DNA of 64,000 bases, taken from NCBI RefSeq assembly GCF_000242255.2, contig NC_017033.1, positions 868,001 to 932,000 of the forward strand, written 5' to 3'. The translations under genes were made by a program, and so were the position numbers. This document shows, in pieces, positions 56,924 through 64,000 of this stretch. Position 1 is the stretch's first letter; each line of letters begins with the position of its first letter. Under the pieces are notes generated by a model that was not told the DNA's origin, ran no database searches, and was given only the letters and a program-made list of their open reading frames with translations. Origin of the DNA: Frateuria aurantia DSM 6220. GTDB lineage: Bacteria; Pseudomonadota; Gammaproteobacteria; Xanthomonadales; Rhodanobacteraceae.

Positions 56924-58515
56924 GCGCATCGATTGTCGTGCCCTCAGGCCCGGGCCACGGCGCGACTGCGCCAGGCACCGTCCCGGCGGCGGCTCCGGGG
57001 TTGTCCGGGAAGCTGGCCATCGGCATGGCCGGGGTGCTGCTGGCCGTGCTGGTGGCCGGTTTCAACGAGCATGTGACCGAAGCGGGGCTGGCCGATATCC
57101 GTGGTGCCTTGTCGATCGGTCATGACGACGGCACTTGGCTGACGGCCATCTATGAAGCCTGCAATGTGTCGGCGATGGCCTTTGCGCCCTGGTTTGCTTC
57201 CACTTTTTCGATCCGCAAGGTCACCATGACCATGGTCGGCATCTTCGCCATGCTCGGCGTACTGGCGCCCTGGGTGCCCGGCCTGTCGGCGCTGTATGTC
57301 CTGCGTGCACTGCAGGGCCTGGCGGCCGGCGCGCTCCCGCCGATGCTGATGACGGTGGCGCTGCGCTATCTGCCGCCGGGCATCAAGGTCTATGGTCTGG
57401 GTGCCTATGCGCTGACAGCCACTTTCGGGCCCAATCTGGGCACGCCGCTGGCGGCCTTGTGCTTTGAATACCTGGGCTGGAAGACCTTGTTCTGGGAAGT
57501 GGTGCCGCTCAGCCTGCTCAGCATCCTCTGCGTCGGTTATGGTCTGCCTCAGGACCCGCTGCGGCTGGAGCGCTTCAAGCAGTTCGACTGGCCGGGCATC
57601 ATTCTGGGCTTTGCCGGCATTTCGATGCTGGTGATCGCGCTGATGCAGGGCGATCGGCTGGACTGGTTCCGCTCGCCGCTGGTCTGCCATCTGATCGTGG
57701 CCGGCGTGAGCCTGTTCGTTGCCTTTCTGGTCAACGAGTGGTTCCAGCCCTCGCCATTTTTCAAAGTGCAGATGCTGGGCATCCGCAATGTCGCCTATGG
57801 TCTGGCCGGTATCGCGCTGATCCTGGTGATGGCGGCGGCGACCGGCCTGGTCCCCAGCCTGTATCTGACCGAGATCCAGGGCTACCGGCCGCTGCAGATT
57901 GCGCCGATGTCGCTGATGCTGGCGCTGCCTCAGCTGGGATCGCTGTTGCTGGTCTCGGCGATATGCAATCTGCGTTGGGTCGATTGCCGCTGGGTGATGG
58001 CCGCCGGACTGGTGCTGACCATGGCTTTCTGCTGGGCCGGCTCCGATGTGACCTCGGATTGGTACCGCGGCAATTTCTACCCTCTGCAGTGGCTGCTGGT
58101 ATTCGCCCAGCCGATGACGGTGATTCCGATTCTGATGACGGTCACCCTCAAGCTGGCGCCCAGTGACGGCCCTTTCGTATCGGGCATGTTCAACATGACC
58201 AAGGGCCTTGCCAATGCCATCGCCGCAGGTTTCGTCGACATCATGATGACCTGGCGCGAGCATACCCACTCCAACATCCTGCTCGATCATGTCGGTTCAC
58301 AGCGCTTCATGGCCCCGGTCGCACCGGTCCAGACCCAGGGCCTCGCCGGTCTCGCCGAAGCGGTCCACCGGCAGGCCTCGGTGCTGGCGCTGGCCGATAT
58401 CAATCGCGCGATGATCCTGATCACCCTGGTCATGCTGCTGCTGACCATGGCCCTGCCCGAACGCGTTTTTCCGCCGGCCTCCGCCCATGTGCCGGCCTCC
58501 CCGTCGCGGTCCTGA
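56920..58515 (+). CDS. DHA2-family MFS efflux pump (EmrB/QacA type)
   Basis: A 531-residue transporter with about 14 membrane segments. LVAGFNEHVTEAGLADIRGALSIGHDDGTWLTAIYEACNV is the helix 1-2 region, followed by RALQGLAAGALPPMLMTVAL (motif of the drug-H+ antiporter type) and TATFGPNLGTPLAALCFEYLGW (motif C-like). It should expel drugs or organic anions in exchange for protons, with the membrane-fusion protein and outer-membrane factor encoded next. Substrate is unknown. Confidence 0.9.
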   Translation: MSASIVVPSGPGHGATAPGTVPAAAPGLSGKLAIGMAGVLLAVLVAGFNEHVTEAGLADIRGALSIGHDDGTWLTAIYEACNVSAMAFAPWFASTFSIRKVTMTMVGIFAMLGVLAPWVPGLSALYVLRALQGLAAGALPPMLMTVALRYLPPGIKVYGLGAYALTATFGPNLGTPLAALCFEYLGWKTLFWEVVPLSLLSILCVGYGLPQDPLRLERFKQFDWPGIILGFAGISMLVIALMQGDRLDWFRSPLVCHLIVAGVSLFVAFLVNEWFQPSPFFKVQMLGIRNVAYGLAGIALILVMAAATGLVPSLYLTEIQGYRPLQIAPMSLMLALPQLGSLLLVSAICNLRWVDCRWVMAAGLVLTMAFCWAGSDVTSDWYRGNFYPLQWLLVFAQPMTVIPILMTVTLKLAPSDGPFVSGMFNMTKGLANAIAAGFVDIMMTWREHTHSNILLDHVGSQRFMAPVAPVQTQGLAGLAEAVHRQASVLALADINRAMILITLVMLLLTMALPERVFPPASAHVPASPSRS

Positions 58516-58531
58516 GCCGCAGGAACACTCT

Positions 58532-59614
58532 ATGACCAAGCAACAGATGATGATGCGAGCCGGTACCGGCGTGCTGGTGCTGGCGATCGTGGCCATCGCC
58601 GTCGACCGCCTGCTGATCGGCGGATCCGCTGAACAGTCCACCAATGATGCCTTTGTCACCGCCGATTACAGCGTGGTCGCCCCCAAGGCGGCCGGTCTGA
58701 TTGATCAGGTGGCGGTACAGGACAATCAGGCGGTCAAGGCCGGCCAGCTGCTGGCCCATATCGACGACCGTGACTATCGCACGGCCGTAGCGGTGGCTGA
58801 CGCCGCATTGGCGGCGGCCAGAGCCAGGCTCACCGACCTCGCCGCCGAGCTGGACCGGCAGCAACCGGTGATCCGGCAGACCGATGCCACCTTGCAGGCC
58901 GATCAGGCGGCGCTGGATTTCGCCCAGGACAATGCCGTCCGCTATCGTCGATTGTCCAGTGGCGGCGCCGGCACCGTCGAACAGCGCCAGCAGGCGGATA
59001 CCCGACTGCTGCAGGCCCGTGCCAGCCTGCAGCATGATCAGGCGGTCAATCATGCGGCCCGTCAGCAAGTCATCGTGCTGAAGGCCGAGCAGGGCCAGGC
59101 CGAAGCCGGTGTGGAGCAGGCGCAGGCCGCTCTGGATCAGGCCCGCCTGGATCTGTCCTATACCCGTATCGTCGCGCCGGTGGACGGGGTGGTTGGCGAG
59201 CGCAGCGTGCGCGTAGGCAATTACGTGCATGTCGGTACCCCGTTGCTGGCGGTGGTGCCGGTCCAGGCAGCCTATGTCGTCGCCAACTACCAGGAGACCC
59301 AGCTGGAGCACATGCGGCCCGGCCAGAAGGTCACCATCCATGTCGATACCTATGGCGGCGAGGACTTCAACGGCACGGTGGACAGTCTGGCGCCAGCCAG
59401 CGGCGTCGCTTTCTCGCCGATCGCCCCGGACAATGCGACCGGCAACTTCACCAAGGTGGTGCAGCGCATCCCGGTCAAGATCTGGTTCGATCCGGGCCAG
59501 CAGCTTTCCTCGCGGTTGCGGGTCGGCATGTCGGTCGAAACCACGGTGCATATCGGTTCGAGTCAGGCGCGGCCGGTGCATCCGGTGGCGATGGCCTCGG
59601 CAGGAGGCCGGTGA
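58532..59614 (+). CDS. EmrA/HlyD-family membrane fusion protein
   Basis: A 360-residue periplasmic adaptor with one N-terminal membrane anchor (about residues 10-32). The biotinyl-lipoyl halves are TADYSVVAPKAAGLIDQVAVQDNQAVKAGQLL and TRIVAPVDGVVGERSVRVGNYV, separated by about 110 residues of coiled-coil helical hairpin rich in Ala/Gln. A beta-barrel domain follows (YQETQLEHMRPGQKVTIHVD). It links the MFS pump to the outer membrane factor. The start at 58532 has AGGA about 7 bases upstream; it lies 16 bases after the pump gene. Confidence 0.9.
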   Translation: MTKQQMMMRAGTGVLVLAIVAIAVDRLLIGGSAEQSTNDAFVTADYSVVAPKAAGLIDQVAVQDNQAVKAGQLLAHIDDRDYRTAVAVADAALAAARARLTDLAAELDRQQPVIRQTDATLQADQAALDFAQDNAVRYRRLSSGGAGTVEQRQQADTRLLQARASLQHDQAVNHAARQQVIVLKAEQGQAEAGVEQAQAALDQARLDLSYTRIVAPVDGVVGERSVRVGNYVHVGTPLLAVVPVQAAYVVANYQETQLEHMRPGQKVTIHVDTYGGEDFNGTVDSLAPASGVAFSPIAPDNATGNFTKVVQRIPVKIWFDPGQQLSSRLRVGMSVETTVHIGSSQARPVHPVAMASAGGR

Positions 59615-61188
59615 TGCGCAAGCTCTCGTTGAAGCGGGGCCTGCGGGGACCTTGCGGCGTGCTGCTGACCGGTCTGGCGCTGAGCGGTTGCACGGTCGGG
59701 CCAGACTGGCATCGACCTGCCATCAAGCCTCCCGTCGACTATTCCGCGGCACCGCTGCCGGCCGCGGCCAGCCAGCCGGTGGCCATGGCGATGCGCGTCG
59801 ATTGGTGGAGCATTTATGGTGATCCGGTGCTGTCAGCGCTGGAAGCCGAGGTGGCCACCGGCAATTTCGATGTCCGCGAAGCCGGCACCCGTTTGCTGCA
59901 GGCTCGTGCCGAGCGGGGCATGGTCCGAGCCGATGGCCGTCCCTCGTTCAACGGCAATGCATCCTATGGTCGCGAACGTGCCAGTCCCAACGGCATTCTC
60001 AATCTGCTGGGGAGCTCCGCCGGTGCGGTCCAGAACCATGCGACCGCCGCCAACGGCAGTCCGGGTTTCGGTCCGGCCGCGATGAGCGGTGCGGACGGTT
60101 CGCCGCCTTTCAACCTCTGGCAGTACGGTTTCGATGCATCCTGGGAGCTGGACCTGTGGGGCAGGGTGCGTCGCGAGGTCGAAGGAGCCGACGCAAGCCT
60201 GGAAGCCTCGGCGGACCTCCGTCGTGGCCTGTTGGTGGCGGCCCAGGCCGAGACCGCCCGCAATTATATCCAGCTGCGCGGGGTGCAGGCCTTGCAAGCC
60301 ATCACCCGGCAGAATCTGGAGCTGGCTCGCCACAGCCTGGCGCTGACCCGCCAGCGGTTTGCCAACGGGGTCACCACTCGACTCGATGTGGCCAATGCCT
60401 CGGCCGAAGTGGCCGAGATCGAGGCTTTGCTGCCTGATCTGGAGCGCCAGCAATGGCATCTGGTCAACGCCCTGAGCTTCTTGCTGGGCAAACCGCCGGG
60501 CGCCTTGAAGAGCACACTCGCCACGGTCCGGCCGGTACCGCCGCTGCCGCCGATGATTCCGGTGGGGCTGCCCTCGGAGCTGGCCCGGCGTCGACCGGAC
60601 ATCCGTCAGGCCGAGGCCGAGCTGCATGCGGCGACTGCCTCGATCGGGGTGGCCAAAGCCGATTTCTACCCGCACATCACCTTGTCCGGCAGTCTGGATA
60701 TCCAGGCCCTGCAGTTTTCCAATCTGGGGACCTGGGGCTCACGCCAGTTCGCGATCGGGCCGGCGCTGAGTCTGCCGATCTTCGAAGGCGGTCGCCTGAA
60801 GGCGACCCTGCATCTGCGCAAGGCTCAGCAGCAGCAGGCTGCCATCCGTTATCAGCGCACGGTGCTCAAGGCCTGGCATGAAATCGACGATGCACTGACA
60901 GACTACAATGCCGATCAGCGACAGCATGAGCGTCTGGCGGCCTCGGTCGAGGAAAACCGTTCGGCTCTGGCCATGGCGCAGTTGCAGTATCAGCAAGGGG
61001 CCGCGGATTTTCTGAACGTACTGACCGTGCAGGCGCGACTGCTGGCGGCGCAGCGGGCGTTGATCCAGGCTACCGTGGCCACCTCGGTCGCCTCAGCCTC
61101 GATCTACAAGGCTCTGGGTGGCGGCTGGCAGAAGACTTACCCGGCGGTACCGGCCGATCCGGCCATGATGGCTGCCGCAGGCCACTGA
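59614..61188 (+). CDS. NodT/OprM-family outer membrane efflux channel lipoprotein
   Basis: A 524-residue outer membrane factor. The signal has a lipobox (LTGLALSGCTVGPDW), and the family motif GPDWHRP follows. Two homologous halves have the periplasmic helices and transmembrane strands of TolC-type channels: WELDLWGRVRREVEGADASLEAS, LPSELARRRPDIRQAEAELHAATASIGVAKADFYP, GPALSLPIFEGGRLKATLHLRKAQ. AGGAGG six bases upstream of the ATG at 59614 decides the start over the GTG at 59611. It completes the tripartite pump. Confidence 0.92.
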   Translation: MRKLSLKRGLRGPCGVLLTGLALSGCTVGPDWHRPAIKPPVDYSAAPLPAAASQPVAMAMRVDWWSIYGDPVLSALEAEVATGNFDVREAGTRLLQARAERGMVRADGRPSFNGNASYGRERASPNGILNLLGSSAGAVQNHATAANGSPGFGPAAMSGADGSPPFNLWQYGFDASWELDLWGRVRREVEGADASLEASADLRRGLLVAAQAETARNYIQLRGVQALQAITRQNLELARHSLALTRQRFANGVTTRLDVANASAEVAEIEALLPDLERQQWHLVNALSFLLGKPPGALKSTLATVRPVPPLPPMIPVGLPSELARRRPDIRQAEAELHAATASIGVAKADFYPHITLSGSLDIQALQFSNLGTWGSRQFAIGPALSLPIFEGGRLKATLHLRKAQQQQAAIRYQRTVLKAWHEIDDALTDYNADQRQHERLAASVEENRSALAMAQLQYQQGAADFLNVLTVQARLLAAQRALIQATVATSVASASIYKALGGGWQKTYPAVPADPAMMAAAGH

Positions 61189-61218
61189 AAGGCGGGGCGC
61201 GCGGGCAGGCGGGGTCTC

Positions 61219-61683
61219 TCAGGCGCCGTGACTGTGCGGGGTCTGTACCAGCACCGGACAGCTGGCATGCTCGATCACGGCATGGCAGACCGAGCCTTCC
61301 CGCAGTTTGGCGAACCAGTGGCGGTAGCGGTGGCCCAGCACGATCAGCTGGCAATTGCGGTTGCGGGCATAGGTGCAGATCAGACGACTGGGCTCGCCAC
61401 TGGCGACATGGCCTTTGGCTTCGACGCCGGCGGCCTGCAGCTGGCTGACCGCAGCAACAACGGCCTGATCGGCATCAAGCTGGGCCTGGGAAGGGCCGGT
61501 ATCGGGGATGATTTCGCCGGTGCCGAGCAGGGTCGGTGTCAGGGCGGCGGGGTCGCGGTCGGGATCGAGAACGCAGATCACCTCGACCGGGGCGTTCAGC
61601 GCCTTGGCGTGGCGTGCGGCCAGCTGCAGCAGCGCCTCGGCCCGGGACGAGCCGTCAATGGCAATCAGAATGGGGGCTGACAT
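61219..61683 (-). CDS. Universal stress protein (UspA family), copy 2
   Basis: A 154-residue paralogue of the copy at 55594-56058, about two-thirds identical by eye over the core: PILIAIDGSSRAEALLQLAARHAKAL, APVEVICVLDPDRDP, GHVASGEP, CQLIVLGHRYRHWFAKLREGSVCHAVIEHASCPVLV. Both share the SVCHAVIE and HRxRxW replacements. It is convergent with the channel gene (30 bases). Upstream are an 11-G tract and an FNR-type box, so oxygen limitation probably induces it. In related bacteria Usp proteins aid anaerobic or stress survival. Confidence 0.85.
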   Translation of the reverse strand: MSAPILIAIDGSSRAEALLQLAARHAKALNAPVEVICVLDPDRDPAALTPTLLGTGEIIPDTGPSQAQLDADQAVVAAVSQLQAAGVEAKGHVASGEPSRLICTYARNRNCQLIVLGHRYRHWFAKLREGSVCHAVIEHASCPVLVQTPHSHGA

Positions 61684-61705
61684 AAGGGCTCCGGGCTTGC
61701 GGCAT

Positions 61706-61716
61706 GGGGGGGGGGG
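61706..61716. repeat. Homopolymeric G11 tract
   Basis: Eleven consecutive G residues on the plus strand (C on the usp2 sense strand), 22 bases upstream of the usp2 start codon. Tracts of this length can slip during replication and change promoter or leader spacing. Confidence 0.9.
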
Positions 61717-61741
61717 ACGGGAGCGCCGCCTGCGGCGCGGC

Positions 61742-61755
61742 TTGATGGGCATCAG
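61742..61755 (-). promoter_or_regulatory. FNR-type binding site upstream of usp copy 2
   Basis: TTGAT-GGGC-ATCAG matches the FNR consensus TTGAT-N4-ATCAA at nine of ten fixed positions. It is about 58 bases upstream of the usp2 start codon, a class II-like activation distance if transcription starts roughly 15-20 bases before the ATG. The FNR-like gene lies 82 bases further upstream. Confidence 0.6.
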
Positions 61756-61837
61756 GCGGGTCAAGGCCGGCCATCGGTCCTGTCAGGCGGGGAGGGACGC
61801 GGCGGCGCAGGCGGTCTTCCCGCCAGCGCCCGGGTGA

Positions 61838-62560
61838 TCAGAGATTGCCGAGCAGAGGGGCGGCCAGCGTCCGCAGGCCGGCTTCGTTGATGATGTCGAC
61901 CTGATTGGGACCGACCTTGATCAGGCCGGCCTTCTGCAGCTTGCCCAGCAGACGGCTGATGGTTTCCACGGCCATGTCCAGAAAGCTGGCGATATCGATG
62001 CGGGACATCAGCATCGGCAGTCGGTCGGCACGCAGGCCGACGGCGGCTCGCCGGTCGCACAGATCCAGAATGAAGGCCGCCAGACGCTGATCGGCACGTC
62101 CCTCGGCGGAGCGGACCCGATAGGACTGGCGCAGACGCCGGGTCATCCTGCTCAGCTGCTTGCGGACGTTCTCGTCTTCGCTTTCCAGCTTGCTGAGCTT
62201 GGTTTCCGGGAAATGACAGAACCAAGTATGACCGAGTGCCACGGCGGCGTTGCTGTGCTGGCGCTGGCCGCGGGCATCCAGCCCGAACAGTTCGCCGGGC
62301 AGGTGGAAAGCCAGAACCTGTTCGTTGCCCTTGCTGTCCCGACGCACAGTCTTGGCCATACCGGCCTGCACCGCATAGGCGCCGCTGAATCGGGTCTCGG
62401 GACGGTACAGGTGGTCACCCTGACGGCAGGGGCCGCGGCGTTCGACGGCGCAGGTCACGCCCATGTGCTCGGCCTGGCATTGGTCCAGATGAATGCAGGC
62501 GCCGCAGAAGGCAGGTACCGTCGAGGCGGCCGGGCTGGTTTCTTGCAAGACTGTAGACAT
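61838..62560 (-). CDS. FNR-type Crp-family oxygen-sensing regulator
   Basis: A 240-residue regulator with the four cysteines of an FNR iron-sulfur sensor: C19, C22 and C28 in FCGACIHLDQC and C115 in WFCHFPETKL, matching E. coli FNR C20, C23, C29 and C122. Other features are GEQV-type NEQVLAFHLPGELFGLDA (effector-domain beta roll) and the helix-turn-helix MSRIDIASFLDMAVETISRLLG, with recognition residues E, S and R as in FNR. It should bind TTGAT-N4-ATCAA sites when oxygen is low. I start it at the ATG at 62560 (MSTVLQETS); upstream in-frame ATG at 62620 is less likely. The FNR-type box 82 bases beyond its stop lies before usp copy 2. Confidence 0.88.
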   Translation of the reverse strand: MSTVLQETSPAASTVPAFCGACIHLDQCQAEHMGVTCAVERRGPCRQGDHLYRPETRFSGAYAVQAGMAKTVRRDSKGNEQVLAFHLPGELFGLDARGQRQHSNAAVALGHTWFCHFPETKLSKLESEDENVRKQLSRMTRRLRQSYRVRSAEGRADQRLAAFILDLCDRRAAVGLRADRLPMLMSRIDIASFLDMAVETISRLLGKLQKAGLIKVGPNQVDIINEAGLRTLAAPLLGNL

Positions 62561-62780
62561 GCTGTTGCGTCCTCGCGCACGCCGCGTATCAGGCGGTTGA
62601 ACAGTCGGGCGCCAGAACATCAGCCTGACGCATTCGTTGAATCAGTATAGGCCCGGGGGCCGGACTGGCTGAATCAAGTCATCATCATGCGACAGTCTGT
62701 CACGGCCTGCAAATCGTGATGAGGTATCATGGCGGCCTCGCTGCGCGAGGCGCGGCCTTTACTGAACGACGATCGTCCCC

Positions 62781-64000
62781 ATGAGCGAAAGCGAAATCCA
62801 AACCTATCGGCCACGCGTGGCCACTGCAGAGCCCCGCCGCAACAGCGTGGGCGTTCAAATCGGCAAGGTGACGGTGGGCGGCGGCGCACCGGTGGTGGTC
62901 CAGTCCATGACCAATACCGACACCGAAGACGCCGCCGGCACGGCCAAGCAGATTGCCGAACTGGCCCGCGCCGGTTCGGAGATGGTCCGCATCACTGTGA
63001 ACACGCCGGCCGCGGCTGCGGCCGTGCCGCGGATCCGCGAACGCCTGGACATGATGGGCGTGGACGTGCCCATCGTCGGTGATTTCCACTACAACGGCCA
63101 CCAGCTGCTGGAAGCCGAGCCGGCCTGTGCCGAGGCGCTGGGCAAGTACCGCATCAATCCGGGCAATGTCGGCTTCGGCAAGAAGAAGGACAGCCACTTC
63201 GCGGCCATCATCGAGGCGGCGATCCGCTACGGCAAGCCGGTCCGCATCGGCGCCAACTGGGGCTCGCTGGATCAGACCATGGTCGCCCGGCTGATGGACG
63301 AGAACGGCAGCCGCAGCGATCCATGGGATGCCGGTGCGGTGGCTCGTGAAGCGCTGATCCGTTCCGCGCTGGAATCGGCGGCCAAGGCCGAGGAGATCGG
63401 TCTGGCCCGTGATCGCATCATCCTGTCCTGCAAGGTATCGGGCGTGCAGGAGCTGATCGCGGTCTATCGTGACATCGCCGGGCGCTGCGACTACGCCTTG
63501 CATCTGGGGCTGACCGAGGCCGGCATGGGCTCCAAGGGCATTACCGCCTCCAGTGCCGCACTCGGCGTGCTGTTGCAGGAAGGGATCGGCGACACCATCC
63601 GGATCTCGCTGACCCCGGAACCCGGCCAGCCGCGTACCGGTGAAGTGCAGGTGGCGCAGGAACTGCTGCAGACGATGGGACTGCGCGCGTTCACCCCGCT
63701 GGTCACCGCCTGCCCGGGCTGCGGCCGTACCACCAGCGAGTTCTTCCAGGAGCTGGCCAAGACCGTGCAAGGCCACGTCCGTGCGAAGATGCCGGAATGG
63801 CGGGTGAAGTACGACGGCGTCGAGAACATGACCTTGGCCGTGATGGGATGCATCGTCAATGGCCCGGGCGAGTCCAAGCATGCCAATATCGGCATTTCGC
63901 TGCCGGGCAATGGCGAAGCCCCGGCCGCACCGGTATTTATCGACGGCGAGAAGAAGATGACCTTGCGTGGCGACAATATCGCCAACGAGTTTGTCCAGAT
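62781..64000 (+). CDS. ispG: 4-hydroxy-3-methylbut-2-enyl diphosphate synthase IspG, 3' cut by window
   Basis: The first 406 residues of IspG (GcpE), the 4Fe-4S enzyme that converts methylerythritol cyclodiphosphate to HMBPP in the MEP isoprenoid pathway. Recognisable segments are [60 protein letters not shown] (Fe-S cysteines) and [21 protein letters not shown]. The frame is open to the window's end, so the final C-terminus is missing. The start at 62781 ([20 protein letters not shown]) has no obvious ribosome site; GC-rich bases precede it. Confidence 0.95.
   Translation, partial: MSESEIQTYRPRVATAEPRRNSVGVQIGKVTVGGGAPVVVQSMTNTDTEDAAGTAKQIAELARAGSEMVRITVNTPAAAAAVPRIRERLDMMGVDVPIVGDFHYNGHQLLEAEPACAEALGKYRINPGNVGFGKKKDSHFAAIIEAAIRYGKPVRIGANWGSLDQTMVARLMDENGSRSDPWDAGAVAREALIRSALESAAKAEEIGLARDRIILSCKVSGVQELIAVYRDIAGRCDYALHLGLTEAGMGSKGITASSAALGVLLQEGIGDTIRISLTPEPGQPRTGEVQVAQELLQTMGLRAFTPLVTACPGCGRTTSEFFQELAKTVQGHVRAKMPEWRVKYDGVENMTLAVMGCIVNGPGESKHANIGISLPGNGEAPAAPVFIDGEKKMTLRGDNIANEFVQ

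Noticed and set aside
62635-62675. TTGAATCAG and CTGAATCAA elements upstream of the FNR-like gene as FNR boxes
   Set aside because: They are not inverted repeats of each other and lack the TTGAT-N4-ATCAA spacing.
62735-62751. Small stem GCCTCG / CGAGGC before ispG as a riboswitch or attenuator
   Set aside because: Six base pairs in GC-rich sequence with no conserved RNA motif or T-run; expected by chance.

Overview
The window is a dense, high-GC (mid-60s % by eye) bacterial chromosome segment with 57 protein genes, two of them cut by the window edges. Protein sequences and gene order (minCDE, relA, rlmKL, hrpA, msrPQ, purT, bpt, PCu(A)C and SCO copper proteins, a GldA/F/G-type ABC system, an SPFH protein with an Arc-like partner) point to a gammaproteobacterium of the order Lysobacterales (Xanthomonadales), most likely family Rhodanobacteraceae (Frateuria, Dyella or Rhodanobacter relatives). 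That placement rests on family recognition, not a database search. I see no rRNA, tRNA, insertion sequence, prophage or CRISPR array. No gene-free stretch exceeds 300 bases.

Layout. 1-5.1 kb: end of a YihY/BrkB membrane protein, a TlpA-like thioredoxin, a DUF1161 protein, and a lipoprotein/acyl-CoA dehydrogenase operon with a PsrA-type operator, divergent from a SET-domain methyltransferase. 5.2-8.7 kb: two tandem single-pass, proline-rich TonB/TolA-like proteins sharing a C-terminal cysteine domain I do not recognise. 8.7-14.3 kb (minus strand): an amino-acid permease, then an operon of GNAT, minC, minD, minE, a putative HExxH zinc protein and a family 9 glycosyltransferase. 14.4-18.5 kb: a NarL-type two-component system and an SRPBCC-like membrane protein. 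18.6-24.4 kb: a GldA/F/G-like transporter, then CtaG-, PCu(A)C- and SCO-type factors for copper delivery to cytochrome oxidase. 24.4-33.3 kb: DUF423, an Arc-like/SPFH operon under a perfect palindrome, purT, bpt, a DUF2007-like protein, tesB, ampD, a small hydrolase, rlmKL and a Gly/Tyr-rich exported protein. 33.4-48.5 kb (plus strand): HAD phosphatase, ketopantoate reductase-like protein, hrpA, relA with a coupled repeat protein and epimerase, class A penicillin-binding protein, TPR lipoprotein and tyrA. 48.4-55.5 kb: diguanylate cyclase, DinG/YoaA helicase, thiolase and msrPQ. 55.6-62.6 kb: a FadR/GntR regulator with a complete tripartite drug-efflux operon, bracketed by two universal-stress-protein paralogues, then an FNR-type regulator. 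The window ends inside ispG.

How genes fit together. Stress and cell-envelope functions dominate. The FNR-like regulator lies beside a near-consensus FNR box in front of one usp gene, so oxygen control of that gene is a direct prediction. The GntR regulator's likely promoter holds a small palindrome in its spacer, fitting self-repression and control of efflux. RelA and the diguanylate cyclase add nucleotide second-messenger signalling. A cross-cutting signal is that several genes (two-component kinase, hrpA, relA, dinG-like, gntR, DUF2007, probably sco) have a -10-like hexamer ending 5-6 nt before the start codon and little or no Shine-Dalgarno sequence, suggesting leaderless mRNAs.
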